This document shows positions 7,985 to 16,691 of a stretch of 64,000 nt of DNA, piece by piece. Position 1 is the stretch's first letter. Every line of letters starts with the position of its first letter. The DNA is from Pandoraea pneumonica (GTDB taxonomy: Bacteria > Pseudomonadota > Gammaproteobacteria > Burkholderiales > Burkholderiaceae): assembly GCF_902459645.1 (NCBI RefSeq), contig NZ_CABPSK010000001.1:620001-684000 (forward strand), in the 5' to 3' direction. Made by a program: the position numbers and the translations under genes. Under the pieces are notes generated by a model, which ran no database searches, was not told the origin of the DNA, and was given only the letters and a program-made list of their open reading frames with translations.

Positions 7985-8920
7985 TTATGCGCCAGCAGCG
8001 GGCGCCCGGTTCGCCTGTGCCATTTCCATCGACACGCTTTTCGCGACGTCGATGAATGCGCGCAGTGCGGCGGGCATGCGCACGCGGCTCGGGTGGTAGA
8101 GATAAAAGCCGGGCGTGAGCGGCGACCAGGCTTCGAGCAGCGGCACCAGACGCCCTGACTGCAAGTGGGGCTTCATCCAGTCTTCCGTCCAGACGGTCAC
8201 GCCCAGTCCATCAAGCGCGGCTTGCAACGCGACGGCACAGTCGTTGACGATCAGCGTGCCGGTGACGTTGATGTCGAACCACTGCCCATCCTTGGCAAAT
8301 TCCCAGCTATATACGCCGGTCTGCCCGGCGCGACGCCAGTTGATGCACTTGTGGCGATGCAGGTCGTGTGGCGTTTCCGGACGGCCGTATTTGCTCAGGT
8401 ACTCGGGCGAGGCGACGGCAATCTGCCGCAGGTCGGGGCCGACGCGCACGGCGACCATATCCTGATCGACGTGTCGGCCCAGCCGAATTCCGGCGTCGAA
8501 TCCGCGCGCGACGATATCCCCAAGGCTTTCGTCGCTCGTGAGATCGAGCACCACGTCGGGGTATTGCTCCTGAAACACACCGAGCATCGGCTGGAGCAAA
8601 TGGATGATCGCCATTTGCGGCGCGCACACCTTCAGCGTGCCCGCTGGCCGGTCGCGATAGTGATTCACCTCATCGAGCGCCGCACTGAATTCCACAAGCA
8701 ACGGCTGCATGCGTGCGAAAAGCGCGTTACCGGCGTCAGTCAGGCTGATGCTGCGGGTGGTCCGGTTGAACAACCGCACCCCCAGACGTTCTTCCAACGA
8801 TCGAATCGTCTGACTCAGTGCTGAGGGCGAGACGGCCAGTGCATTCGCCGCGCGCGCGAACGCGCCTTGCTCGGCGACCGTCACGAACGCCCGGATATCT
8901 GCAAATTCGCTGCCTCGCAT
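7985..8920 (-). CDS. LysR-family transcriptional regulator
   Basis: This 311-residue regulator has the N-terminal winged helix-turn-helix (ADIRAFVTVAEQGAFARAANALAVSPSALSQTIRSLEERLGVRLFNRTTRSISLT, about residues 7-66) and a C-terminal periplasmic-binding-like effector domain. It belongs to the large DsdC/GcvA-like group with the SPLTPGFYLYHPSRVRMPAALRAFID C-terminal motif. It is convergent with the cytochrome gene and divergent from the amidohydrolase, which starts 230 bases away and is its most likely target. The effector is unknown. Confidence 0.93.
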   Translation of the reverse strand: MRGSEFADIRAFVTVAEQGAFARAANALAVSPSALSQTIRSLEERLGVRLFNRTTRSISLTDAGNALFARMQPLLVEFSAALDEVNHYRDRPAGTLKVCAPQMAIIHLLQPMLGVFQEQYPDVVLDLTSDESLGDIVARGFDAGIRLGRHVDQDMVAVRVGPDLRQIAVASPEYLSKYGRPETPHDLHRHKCINWRRAGQTGVYSWEFAKDGQWFDINVTGTLIVNDCAVALQAALDGLGVTVWTEDWMKPHLQSGRLVPLLEAWSPLTPGFYLYHPSRVRMPAALRAFIDVAKSVSMEMAQANRAPAAGA

Positions 8921-9149
8921 TATGTATCCCCAGCTTCACAAAGTATGAGGAGTATAGGAGATTGTTGGCGAACACGCCGGTCTTTACAGTGAACCCTGTC
9001 GCCAATGCGGGCACCGAATGACAGTCGGTAATGCCCGCCGTTAAAGGCAGAAAGGCGTTTCACGACCGGCAGCACGCCATACCGCACCGATGGCGCAGCA
9101 GCCTGACGATGACATCGCTGTCCCGCCGATTATTCGATCAGGAAGCATA

Positions 9150-10580
9150 ATGTCAGCCAATTTGTACCCTTCGACGTCGTGGGACAGCCTGCGTCAAATC
9201 GTGGCACCGCTTGCGCCGGTGCCTAGCCATCAACGCTTGCTTATCAAGGGCGCCGCCGTCGTCAGCATGGACCCCACGGTGGGCGATCTGGCGCGCGGCG
9301 ATCTGTTGATCGAAGGCAGCCGTATTGCCGCCATCGGGCCCGATTTGAGTGCTGACTTGGTGGACGGTGCCGAAGTCATCGACGCGTCGAACATGATCGC
9401 GATGCCGGGCTTCGTCGATTCCCATCGCCACGCTTGGGAAGGCCAACTGCGCCGCCTCGATCCGAACTCCCCGACGCTGCTCGACTATCTACGCTCGACC
9501 CATTTTTCCGTGGCGACGCACTACCGCCCGGAAGACATGTACGTCGGCAACTTGCTGACAGCGCTCGGTGCGCTCGACGCGGGCGTCACGACGCTGGTCG
9601 ACAACTCGCATAACGCGCGCAGTCCGGCGCACTCGGATGCGTCCATCGACGCGCTGCAAGACGCAGGACTTCGCGCGGTCTATGCGCCCGGCAAACCGCT
9701 GGCGGGTGAATGGGCGCAGCACTGGCCGCAGGATCTGGCGCGGCTCAAGCAAGAGCGGTTCGAGGAGAACGACGACGCGCTGGTGACGATGGCGATGATG
9801 TCGCAATGGGATCGCGAGACGTGGGCGGAGGCGCGCCGCCTGGGCTTGCGCATCGTCACGGAGTTTCTCGGTGCGGACATGGGTAAGTTGTTGCCTGAAC
9901 TGAAAGCCGACGGCCTGCTCGGGCCGGACAACATCTTCAATCACTGCACGGGCCTGACCGACGCGCAGTGGGAGATTCTGAGAGACACCGGCGTGAGCGT
10001 AAACGTTTGCCCGCGCTCCGATGCGCAGTACGGCCTGGAGGAAGGGTTGACGGTCTTCCAGCGCGCCGTCGATCACGGCATCGCGCCTGCCATTAGCATC
10101 GATGTCGAAGCGTCTTACGGCGGCGATATGTTCGCTGAAATGCGCGCGGCGTACGTCATGCAACGCGGCTTCGCGCAGCATCGCCGGTACCACGGCGATG
10201 TGGCGGCACCGGCCCCCGTGTCGGTGCGCAGCATTCTCGCGTCGGCCACCATCGATGGTGCCCGCGTCGCCGGACTGTCTAACGTGACCGGTTCGCTCAG
10301 CCCCGGCAAACAAGCCGATATCGTGCTGATTCGCGCCGACGACATCAATCTCTATCCGTCGAACAACGCCATCGGCACCATCGTCCACGCGGCGGAGCGT
10401 AGCAATGTCGACACGGTCATCGTCGGCGGGCGGATTCGGAAGTCTGGTGGCAAGTTGCTCGGCCTAGACATGGGCGCACTTAAGCAGGCAACGGAAGCCT
10501 CGCGCACACACTTGTTCGCGCGCGTGGGCTACGCGCCGGACCTCTTCGCCGATGCGCCGCCCCAACTGGCGCAAGCGTGA
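9150..10580 (+). CDS. Metal-dependent amidohydrolase (AtzB/TrzN-SsnA-like)
   Basis: This cytosolic TIM-barrel deaminase or chlorohydrolase-type amidohydrolase has 476 residues from the ATG at 9150, which has AGGAAG just upstream. Metal-ligand motifs are visible: PGFVDSHRHAWEGQ (family HxH), FLGADMG and IFNHCTGLTDAQW (His), and ISIDVEASYGGDMFAEMR (Asp region). The C-terminal strand returns to the N-terminal beta-sandwich (GSLSPGKQADIVLIRADD). The family acts on cytosine, guanine, S-adenosylhomocysteine, triazines and related compounds. The substrate cannot be set from sequence. It is followed 25 bases later by a small transporter and is divergent from a LysR, which suggests a LysR-controlled N-heterocycle or amide catabolic unit. 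Confidence 0.88.
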   Translation: MSANLYPSTSWDSLRQIVAPLAPVPSHQRLLIKGAAVVSMDPTVGDLARGDLLIEGSRIAAIGPDLSADLVDGAEVIDASNMIAMPGFVDSHRHAWEGQLRRLDPNSPTLLDYLRSTHFSVATHYRPEDMYVGNLLTALGALDAGVTTLVDNSHNARSPAHSDASIDALQDAGLRAVYAPGKPLAGEWAQHWPQDLARLKQERFEENDDALVTMAMMSQWDRETWAEARRLGLRIVTEFLGADMGKLLPELKADGLLGPDNIFNHCTGLTDAQWEILRDTGVSVNVCPRSDAQYGLEEGLTVFQRAVDHGIAPAISIDVEASYGGDMFAEMRAAYVMQRGFAQHRRYHGDVAAPAPVSVRSILASATIDGARVAGLSNVTGSLSPGKQADIVLIRADDINLYPSNNAIGTIVHAAERSNVDTVIVGGRIRKSGGKLLGLDMGALKQATEASRTHLFARVGYAPDLFADAPPQLAQA

Positions 10581-10605
10581 GCGTCCGCCGAACGAGGCCA
10601 TGACC

Positions 10606-11082
10606 ATGAACTTCATTCTGTTTGCGCTGGCGTTTGCCGCCGGTTCTGCGATTTCGGTGCAGGCTGCCGTCAACAGTCAGTTGGCGGGCGGACTGGGTGG
10701 CAACGTGGTGGCGGCGGGACTTGTCTCGTTTGCCATCGGCACCGTTGCACTGGCCGCAATCGCTATCGGGAAGGGCGGCTTGGCGGCGGCCATCGCGAGT
10801 GTGCCGGCGCAGCCGGTGTGGCGTTTCGCCGGTGGGCTGTTGGGCGCGGGTGCGATCTTCTGCACGGTATTGCTCGCGCCGCGTATCGGGCTGGCGAACA
10901 TGCTGGCGCTCGTGATTGCCGGGCAACTGCTGTCGTCGCTTGCTATCGATCACTTCGGGCTGGTGGGTGTCGTCACGCGTCAGGTGTCGGCGATCAAACT
11001 CGCCGGGGCGGCGGTGATGCTGTGCGGCGTGTCGCTCACGCTCTTTGGTAACACGTTGGTGAAGGCGTTGGGTAAGTCATGA
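10606..11082 (+). CDS. YdcZ/DUF606-family inner-membrane transporter
   Basis: This 158-residue membrane protein has five hydrophobic segments (FILFALAFAAGSAISVQAAVNSQLA, VVAAGLVSFAIGTVALAAIAI, FAGGLLGAGAIFCTVLLAP, MLALVIAGQLLSSLAIDHFG, LAGAAVMLCGVSLTLFG). The motif AAVNSQLA and the length are typical of the DUF606/YdcZ branch of drug/metabolite transporters. I choose the ATG at 10606 because GAGG lies 8 bases upstream; two in-frame ATG codons are close by. It directly follows the amidohydrolase and may move its substrate or product. Confidence 0.85.
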   Translation: MNFILFALAFAAGSAISVQAAVNSQLAGGLGGNVVAAGLVSFAIGTVALAAIAIGKGGLAAAIASVPAQPVWRFAGGLLGAGAIFCTVLLAPRIGLANMLALVIAGQLLSSLAIDHFGLVGVVTRQVSAIKLAGAAVMLCGVSLTLFGNTLVKALGKS

Positions 11083-11086
11083 CAGG

Positions 11087-11127
11087 GGCGAAAGGCTGTC
11101 GTCCCTGTCTGACAACCGCCTTTCGCC
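11087..11127. terminator. Hairpin between convergent genes
   Basis: Perfect 10-base arms GGCGAAAGGC (11087-11096) and GCCTTTCGCC (11118-11127) flank a 21-base loop. A competing inverted repeat GACAGGG/CCCTGTC overlaps it. It lies between the converging transporter and oxidase genes and likely ends both. There is no long T tract. Confidence 0.5.
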
Positions 11128-11136
11128 TATGCTCGC

Positions 11137-12489
11137 TTAGCGCTCCAACCCCGCCCGGTGCTTCTGATACTGAATCGCTGAAACGATCGCCACACGCCGG
11201 ATCGGTTCAGGCGGCAGCCAGGAGGGGCGCTCGAAGCCAAGCGCGTCGGCAAGCTCCGGCGATTGATGTCCGCAAGCCATTTCACCGAGCAGCTTGCCGA
11301 ACATGCTGCCCTTGAGCACGCCCGCGCCATTGCAACCGAGCGACGTGTACAGCCCTTTGCGCACCTCGCCGAAGTACAGCGCGCCGTTGCGGGTAAGGGC
11401 CGTGACGCCCCCCCACACATGCTCGAACTTGTGCGATGCCATCTGCGGATAACGTCGGCGATAGGCATCGGTGAGCATCGCGGTGATGTCGGCCATCGGG
11501 CGCTCTTTCTCATACGAATAGGCGCTGCGCACGACGAAGCGGCCGCCGAGGGTCTTGCGCAGCGTCGTGCCCAGACGGTTCGCCGGAATCACGCCCCATT
11601 CTTGCGCCGGGCCGAGTTTGGCCAGTTCGTCGGAGGCGAGGGCGGGCGTCATCGCCGCATAGGTATAGATGGTGAAGACGCGGTCGCGCGCGAGCCCCAG
11701 TTTGCGAGCGAAACCGTTGTTGGCCACGATCACCTGCCCGGCACTCAACTCCGCCGTGGCCGTCGTCACCTTGAACGGCCCATTGCCTTCCAACGATACG
11801 ACGGGCTCGTTTTCCCAGAGGCGCACGTTCGTCGGCAGACTGTCCGCCAGACCTCGCACCAACGCCGCCGGTTGCACGAAAACGTTGTTATCCGAGTGAT
11901 ATCCGTAGCCGTAGTAGTCAGTGCCGATCTCACTTTGCAGCGCATCGCGCGACAGTTCGCGAAACGACACGCCCCACTCGCGATACTGCGCGAGCGTGTC
12001 GCGCAGACGCTGTTCGCCGTCGGGGGTAGCGGCCGCGTGGTACTTACCCACGGGGTTCCAGCCGCAATCGATACCGTGCGTGGTGACGAGCTCGTGCAGC
12101 CACTTCAACCCGATGTCATAGAGCCGGATCTGCTTGCGCGCCACCTCCACTGGGCTGCCGTGACCGCCCATGCCCGTGTTATGCGGCAGGTTGATGAGAA
12201 AGCCTGAGTTGCGCCCCGAGGAGCCATTGCCCGCCGTAGTGGCATCGATCACCAGCACGCTGGCTTCGGGGCGCAATTCGGCCACGCGCCGCGCCGCCGC
12301 CAATCCGGTGAAACCGGCACCGATCACGATGACGTCGAAACTGCGCGCAATGGGCGGCTGGGTGCGCGGCACTCGGGCAGGAAGCAGGGCGTTCCATCCT
12401 GCCCCGGCCTGATAGGCGGGATAACGGCTGCGAGCCGCGCGAGAGGCGTTGACTTGATTAGACATAACGATACGTGTGCTGACGTGCAT
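11137..12489 (-). CDS. FAD-dependent amine/amino-acid oxidase (DAO family, PuuB-like)
   Basis: This cytoplasmic flavoenzyme has about 450 residues. The Rossmann FAD-binding motif is at about residues 52-80 (FDVIVIGAGFTGLAAARRVAEL then an acidic DATTAGNGSSGRNSGF). The C-terminal half carries the DAO signature (VWGGVTALTRNGALYFGEVRKGLYTSLGCNGAGVLKG). The closest recognisable group oxidises amines or glutamylated polyamines such as gamma-glutamylputrescine. It lies 48 bases after the ATPase gene of a taurine/sulfonate-type importer on the same strand, so it may process the imported amine. A second possible start is the ATG at 12465. Confidence 0.85.
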   Translation of the reverse strand: MHVSTRIVMSNQVNASRAARSRYPAYQAGAGWNALLPARVPRTQPPIARSFDVIVIGAGFTGLAAARRVAELRPEASVLVIDATTAGNGSSGRNSGFLINLPHNTGMGGHGSPVEVARKQIRLYDIGLKWLHELVTTHGIDCGWNPVGKYHAAATPDGEQRLRDTLAQYREWGVSFRELSRDALQSEIGTDYYGYGYHSDNNVFVQPAALVRGLADSLPTNVRLWENEPVVSLEGNGPFKVTTATAELSAGQVIVANNGFARKLGLARDRVFTIYTYAAMTPALASDELAKLGPAQEWGVIPANRLGTTLRKTLGGRFVVRSAYSYEKERPMADITAMLTDAYRRRYPQMASHKFEHVWGGVTALTRNGALYFGEVRKGLYTSLGCNGAGVLKGSMFGKLLGEMACGHQSPELADALGFERPSWLPPEPIRRVAIVSAIQYQKHRAGLER

Positions 12490-12537
12490 AGGAATTCTCG
12501 CGGCAGACCGGGTTAGCCGGTAAGGAGCGTGCGCGAC

Positions 12538-13374
12538 TTACGCGGCGCGACTCTCCAGACTGCGCATGACCTCCGTTTGCACGGTGTTCCAGATTTGCGA
12601 TTTGAGTTCGTTGTAACGGGGCGATAGCTGCACTTGGGCGTTGCGCGGCATCGGCAGATCGTTCGGCAGATCGCACGCCACGCGCCCGGGGCGCGCGCTC
12701 ATGATGACCATGCGCGTCGAGAGCATCAGCGCCTCGTCGATAGAGTGCGTGATGAACACGATGGTCTTGCCGCTCTTCTGATAAATCTGCAAGAGCTCTT
12801 CCTGCAACACCTGTCGTGTCATCGCGTCGAGGGCGGCAAACGGCTCGTCGAGCAGAATGACGTCGGGGTCGTTGGCCAGCACGCGCGCAATCGATACCCG
12901 TTGACGCATACCGCCCGAGAGCGCCTTGGGGTAGCGATCTTCGAAACCCGTCAGGCCGACCATCTCGATATAGCGGCGCGCCGTCGCGTAGCGCGTGGCC
13001 TTGTCGAGGCCCTTCATCTTCAGACCGAACGCCACGTTATCGAGCACGCTGAGCCATGGGAACAAGGCGTATTGCTGGAAGACCATGCCGCAGTGCGGAT
13101 CGATCCCCTTGACCTCGCGGCCCGCGACCACGATGCGCCCGGTGGTCGGTTCGTCGAAGCCGGTAATCAGGTTGAGCAGGGTCGATTTGCCGCAGCCCGA
13201 GGCCCCGAGCAACACCACGAACTCGCCGCGTGCGATGTTCATGTCGACACGCTCCAGCGCCTGAAAGTCGCCATAGCGCTTCGAGATGCCTTCGATGGCA
13301 ATCATCGTTTCCCCTTTGCCGTTGGCGGGCGACGCGTGGGTCGCGGAAACTTGCGAATCGATGCGATCGTTCAT
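12538..13374 (-). CDS. ABC transporter ATPase, TauB/SsuB family
   Basis: This cytoplasmic nucleotide-binding subunit has 278 residues. It shows Walker A (GASGCGKST), Q-loop (VFQQYALFPW), signature (LSGGMRQR), Walker B (VILLDEPFAALD) and H-loop (ITHSIDEA). The start at 13374 overlaps the permease stop by ATGA, which indicates coupling. The open frame continues upstream to 14196, but that part is antisense noise inside the permease gene. With the permease and binding protein it forms a complete importer of the taurine/alkanesulfonate/nitrate class. Confidence 0.93.
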   Translation of the reverse strand: MNDRIDSQVSATHASPANGKGETMIAIEGISKRYGDFQALERVDMNIARGEFVVLLGASGCGKSTLLNLITGFDEPTTGRIVVAGREVKGIDPHCGMVFQQYALFPWLSVLDNVAFGLKMKGLDKATRYATARRYIEMVGLTGFEDRYPKALSGGMRQRVSIARVLANDPDVILLDEPFAALDAMTRQVLQEELLQIYQKSGKTIVFITHSIDEALMLSTRMVIMSARPGRVACDLPNDLPMPRNAQVQLSPRYNELKSQIWNTVQTEVMRSLESRAA

Positions 13375-14138
13375 GCCTGCCACCTCAACACTTTGCGCTC
13401 GATGGCGCGAAACACCACGTCCGTCACCAACACGGTGACGCTGATCATCACCATGCCCAGCACGACAACTTCCGTCTGGAAGAACTCCTTGCCGTTCATG
13501 ATGAGAAAGCCCAGACCTTCGCGCGCTGCCACCAGTTCGGCGGAGATCACACACGTCCACGACAGGCCGAGAATGATCTTCATCCCCGAGAGAATCTGCG
13601 GCAGGCTGGCGGGCAGAATCACTTCGCGCATGACTTGCCAGTTGCTCGCCCCCAGATTCTTGGCGGCGCGAATGAGCAGCGGATCGACGTTGCGTGTGGC
13701 CTCGATCACATAAACGAGCGCCGGGGCGAAGGTGCCCATGAACACGATGCTGTACTTCTGCGTCTCCGAAATACCGAACCACAGCAACGAGAGCGGAATC
13801 CAGCTCATCGACGGCAAGGGGCGCAGAAACGACAAGATGGGGTCGAACGCCGCACGGGCATAAGTCGACGTGCCCAAGATGATGCCAAGCGGAATGGCAA
13901 CAATGGTGGCCGCGATGAAGCCGGTCATCACACGGCGCGTGGAAGCCAGTACGTTGGCGACAAGCGTGCCGTCGCTGAGCATGGCCAGAATGCGCTCGCC
14001 CACGGCCGACGGGGGCGGCAGGAACAGGGGGTCGATGGCCCCGGTACGACAGGCGGCTTCCCATGCGAGCAGGAAGACGACGATGGACGCGAACCCCACG
14101 CCAAGCAACTTGGCGCGAGACGGTTGACGATGATTCAC
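13371..14138 (-). CDS. ABC transporter permease, TauC/SsuC family
   Basis: This inner-membrane subunit has 255 residues and about six transmembrane segments, with the EAA-loop region near ATRNVDPLLIRAAKNLGASNWQVMREVILPASLPQILSGMK. It follows the binding-protein gene after 83 bases and overlaps the ATPase start by 4 bases. The family imports sulfonates, taurine, nitrate, pyrimidine precursors and related small compounds. Specificity comes from the binding protein. Confidence 0.93.
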   Translation of the reverse strand: MNHRQPSRAKLLGVGFASIVVFLLAWEAACRTGAIDPLFLPPPSAVGERILAMLSDGTLVANVLASTRRVMTGFIAATIVAIPLGIILGTSTYARAAFDPILSFLRPLPSMSWIPLSLLWFGISETQKYSIVFMGTFAPALVYVIEATRNVDPLLIRAAKNLGASNWQVMREVILPASLPQILSGMKIILGLSWTCVISAELVAAREGLGFLIMNGKEFFQTEVVVLGMVMISVTVLVTDVVFRAIERKVLRWQA

Positions 14139-14221
14139 AATCAGACTCCTCGATCTTGCGCCGGTCCCATGCAGAACTTTGTGCGGCTATGGACACCGGC
14201 GCGACGGCAATGCCGCAGGGC

Positions 14222-15226
14222 TTACAGATACGACGTGTTGATCCACTGGCGAACAGCCGGGGCCTTGTCGATCTGCTTGTACGTCACGAGCATTTCGGCC
14301 AGCCGCTGAAGGCCATCGACATAGTTGCCCGGCGATTTGAGCAACTGCGTTTGCTGCGCGAGGCTGTACCACTCCGCGCCCTTGATCGTCTCGATCTGGT
14401 CGAGGGCCGACATGCCGGTCAAGCCGATGAGCGAGCGGGCGGCTTCATCGGGTTTATCGTGCAACGTCTGGCACGCGTCGAAGTAGACCTTGAGGTACTT
14501 GCGCACCACGTCGCCGTTCTTCTCGGCCCAGGCATTGCGCACGATCAGCACGTCCGGACCCGGCGTGACGTTGTAGCGCTTGTAGAGCGAGAACTGCGTG
14601 TCGTCGGCGAGCAGCTTCATGCCCGACATCGCGCGAACGCGGTTGAACTGCGGCGTCCAGGCGGCAGCCGCGTCGATTTGGCCCGACTGGATGGCGCCAG
14701 GAATTTCCGGCGCGGGCACGTTGAGCACCGTCACGTCGTTCGACAAACCGGCATTGCCCAGCAGGTCGAGCACGAGCAAGTGCGCGCTCGATGCGAACGT
14801 CACCCCCAACTTCTTGCCCTTGAGGTCTTGCAGCGAATTCACGCCCTCACGCACGAACAGCCCTTCGACCCGGCCGAAGCTCTCCGGCACCGCCACGATC
14901 GAAAAGTGCTTCGAGCCGCGCGCCATCAACGCCAGTGCCGAGACGATGCCCGTGCAAGCGATGTCGATGCCGCCGGAGAGCACTGCGCTCATGCGCGCCG
15001 ACGACGTGCCGAACGATTGCCATTGCTGGTCGATGCCAGCCGCGGCGAGCGCGCCCGACTTCATCGCGAGATAGGCGGGGTAGTGCCCCAGCCATGCCGA
15101 ACCGCCGTACTGCACGGTGGCCGCATCGGCAGCGCGGCCGATACCGGGCACGCTCAGGCCAGCGGTCGCGGCAACGGCCGACATGGCGGCGCTGGTGTGA
15201 AGGAATTTGCGTCGTGACGGGTTCAT
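14222..15226 (-). CDS. ABC substrate-binding protein, TauA/SsuA-like, Tat signal
   Basis: This 334-residue periplasmic protein starts with a twin-arginine signal (SRRKFLHTSAAM), cleaved near residue 33 (GIGRAADA). The NMT1/SsuA-like fold is visible: AWLGHYPAYLAMKSGALAAAGI, SALALMARGSKHFSIVAVP, SLQDLKGKKLGVTFASSAHLLVLDLLGNAGL, GQIDAAAAWTPQF. It is first in a binding protein-permease-ATPase-oxidase unit and is preceded by a LysR gene on the same strand 60 bases upstream. The ligand is unknown; an amine- or sulfur-containing compound is plausible because an amine oxidase follows. Confidence 0.88.
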   Translation of the reverse strand: MNPSRRKFLHTSAAMSAVAATAGLSVPGIGRAADAATVQYGGSAWLGHYPAYLAMKSGALAAAGIDQQWQSFGTSSARMSAVLSGGIDIACTGIVSALALMARGSKHFSIVAVPESFGRVEGLFVREGVNSLQDLKGKKLGVTFASSAHLLVLDLLGNAGLSNDVTVLNVPAPEIPGAIQSGQIDAAAAWTPQFNRVRAMSGMKLLADDTQFSLYKRYNVTPGPDVLIVRNAWAEKNGDVVRKYLKVYFDACQTLHDKPDEAARSLIGLTGMSALDQIETIKGAEWYSLAQQTQLLKSPGNYVDGLQRLAEMLVTYKQIDKAPAVRQWINTSYL

Positions 15227-15286
15227 GCGTGTCTCCTGTTGGATATATGTTTTTTGCGGCGGATGTCAGGCATCGAGAAGCGCGCT

Positions 15287-16249
15287 TCAGCACAAAGCGA
15301 GTCGCTCGCCCAGCCAAGGCATGAGGCGGTGCAACTCGGGAAATGCCTCTTGCGCCAGCGCAAGCCGCCCGGCGAGAAAGCACTGCGAGGCCATCTCCGA
15401 GACTTCGCCTTCGCGCGAGACCTGATAAATCGTGCGTGAGAGCGCAGGGCCGGGGAGCGGCAGGGCAGCCACTTGCGACAACGAAGCACGCCCCTGCAAC
15501 AGACAGAGCGGCGTGGCGATGGTGAAGCCCAGATCGGCCGCGACCATCGACATCACCACGTCTGAGGTGTCGATTTCCAGATGCATGCGCGGTGAATGGC
15601 CCGTGCGGCGCAGATGGCGCTCGATGACCGCGCCGAAGTGCGAGCGTCCCGAGAATCGGATGAGCGGCAAGGTGCGAATCAGGTCGGTCAGATCGGCTTG
15701 CGCGAGTTCAGCCTCGCGCGCCTTGGGCACCACGACGATGAACGGCTCCGTGAAAATCGGGCGGCGCACCAGCCGTTCCATGTCGTGCATGGGGTCGCTG
15801 GTGACGATGAGATCGAGTTGGCGGGCGAGCAGCGCTTGCGCGTGGCCATTGGCGAGCCCCGACCAAAGCAGCAGTTCGCTCGTGCTGCCCGACATCTGCC
15901 GCACGATCGACGGGCCGACCGTGGCGGCAAACGAATCGATCATCCCCACGCGCACCGCGGCACGGCTCGCGACATCGGCGTCTTGCACTTGTGCGATCAG
16001 CCGGTCCATGTCGTCGACGATCTGTCGCGCGTGACGGGAGAGTGCTAACCCGGCGGGCGTGAGCTTGAGCGGGCGGCGCGAGCGGTCGAGCACTCGCGTG
16101 CCGACGGTTTGTTCGATCTGGGCGATCGCTTGTGAGATGGCCGATTGCGTGACGCCCAGTGTGCTGGCGGCGCCCGAGAGGCTGCCCGCCGACGCGACGG
16201 CCTCAAAAATGCGCAACGATCTGACGTCGAGGTCTGCTCGCTTTTTCAT
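15287..16249 (-). CDS. LysR-family transcriptional regulator
   Basis: This 320-residue regulator has an N-terminal helix-turn-helix (VRSLRIFEAVASAGSLSGAASTLGVTQSAISQAIAQIEQTVGTRVLDRS, about residues 9-57) and a ligand-binding domain. It precedes the importer/oxidase unit on the same strand, which is less usual than divergent placement. It may be the first gene of the transcript and regulate it, or autoregulate through the AT-rich region upstream (16250-16691). The effector is unknown. Confidence 0.92.
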   Translation of the reverse strand: MKKRADLDVRSLRIFEAVASAGSLSGAASTLGVTQSAISQAIAQIEQTVGTRVLDRSRRPLKLTPAGLALSRHARQIVDDMDRLIAQVQDADVASRAAVRVGMIDSFAATVGPSIVRQMSGSTSELLLWSGLANGHAQALLARQLDLIVTSDPMHDMERLVRRPIFTEPFIVVVPKAREAELAQADLTDLIRTLPLIRFSGRSHFGAVIERHLRRTGHSPRMHLEIDTSDVVMSMVAADLGFTIATPLCLLQGRASLSQVAALPLPGPALSRTIYQVSREGEVSEMASQCFLAGRLALAQEAFPELHRLMPWLGERLALC

Positions 16250-16691
16250 CGGCCTGTCTCCGGTCGGGTGGTGCGTGCCGGAAGCGCGAGTGGGCGCTTT
16301 CCGGTGCGCAGCGATGCATCGATATAAGAATTTGTGTGGATTGTAGGGATTGGGGCGGCTAAAACGAAAACAAATTAAGTAAAACTAATACTTTGTATTA
16401 GGGCGTGAGAAACGGCGTAGGGGAAACTGCGGATCGAGCGGGGGACGATGCCGAAAGTCGGTTGCGACAGGCGTTCGGGCAAATTTCTCTCGATTGTCGA
16501 GAGATGTGTGGCGAAACGCCGACAGCGCGACGGTCCCGTGCAATGGGAGCGCCAGGCGGGTGCTGGCTCCGCGGTGCAGATGAATCTCGTGAGGGCGGGG
16601 GTTGAATCAATCTATTTTTTTCCGATTCACGCCCGTAGGAATAATTCGACCGGACTCACTCTCACCGACTTCTTTTCGCCCCGCGAACTTC
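16250..16691. other. 442-bp divergent intergenic region, AT-rich centre
   Basis: This separates the leftward LysR from the rightward AraC-type gene. The centre (about 16360-16400) is unusually AT-rich for this genome and contains an inverted repeat at 16385-16401. Open frames at 16398-16610 and 16448-16894 are not supported by family or start signals. Confidence 0.5.
16385..16401. promoter_or_regulatory. Inverted repeat, candidate regulator site
   Basis: Perfect 7-base arms CTAATAC and GTATTAG are separated by TTT in an AT-rich stretch 136 bases upstream of the LysR start. It resembles a LysR-type or dimeric repressor site. No experimental match is known to me. Confidence 0.45.

Noticed and set aside
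12634-15217. Several plus-strand frames of about 350-380 codons across the importer genes
   Set aside because: They are antisense to ATPase, permease and binding-protein genes with full motif sets.
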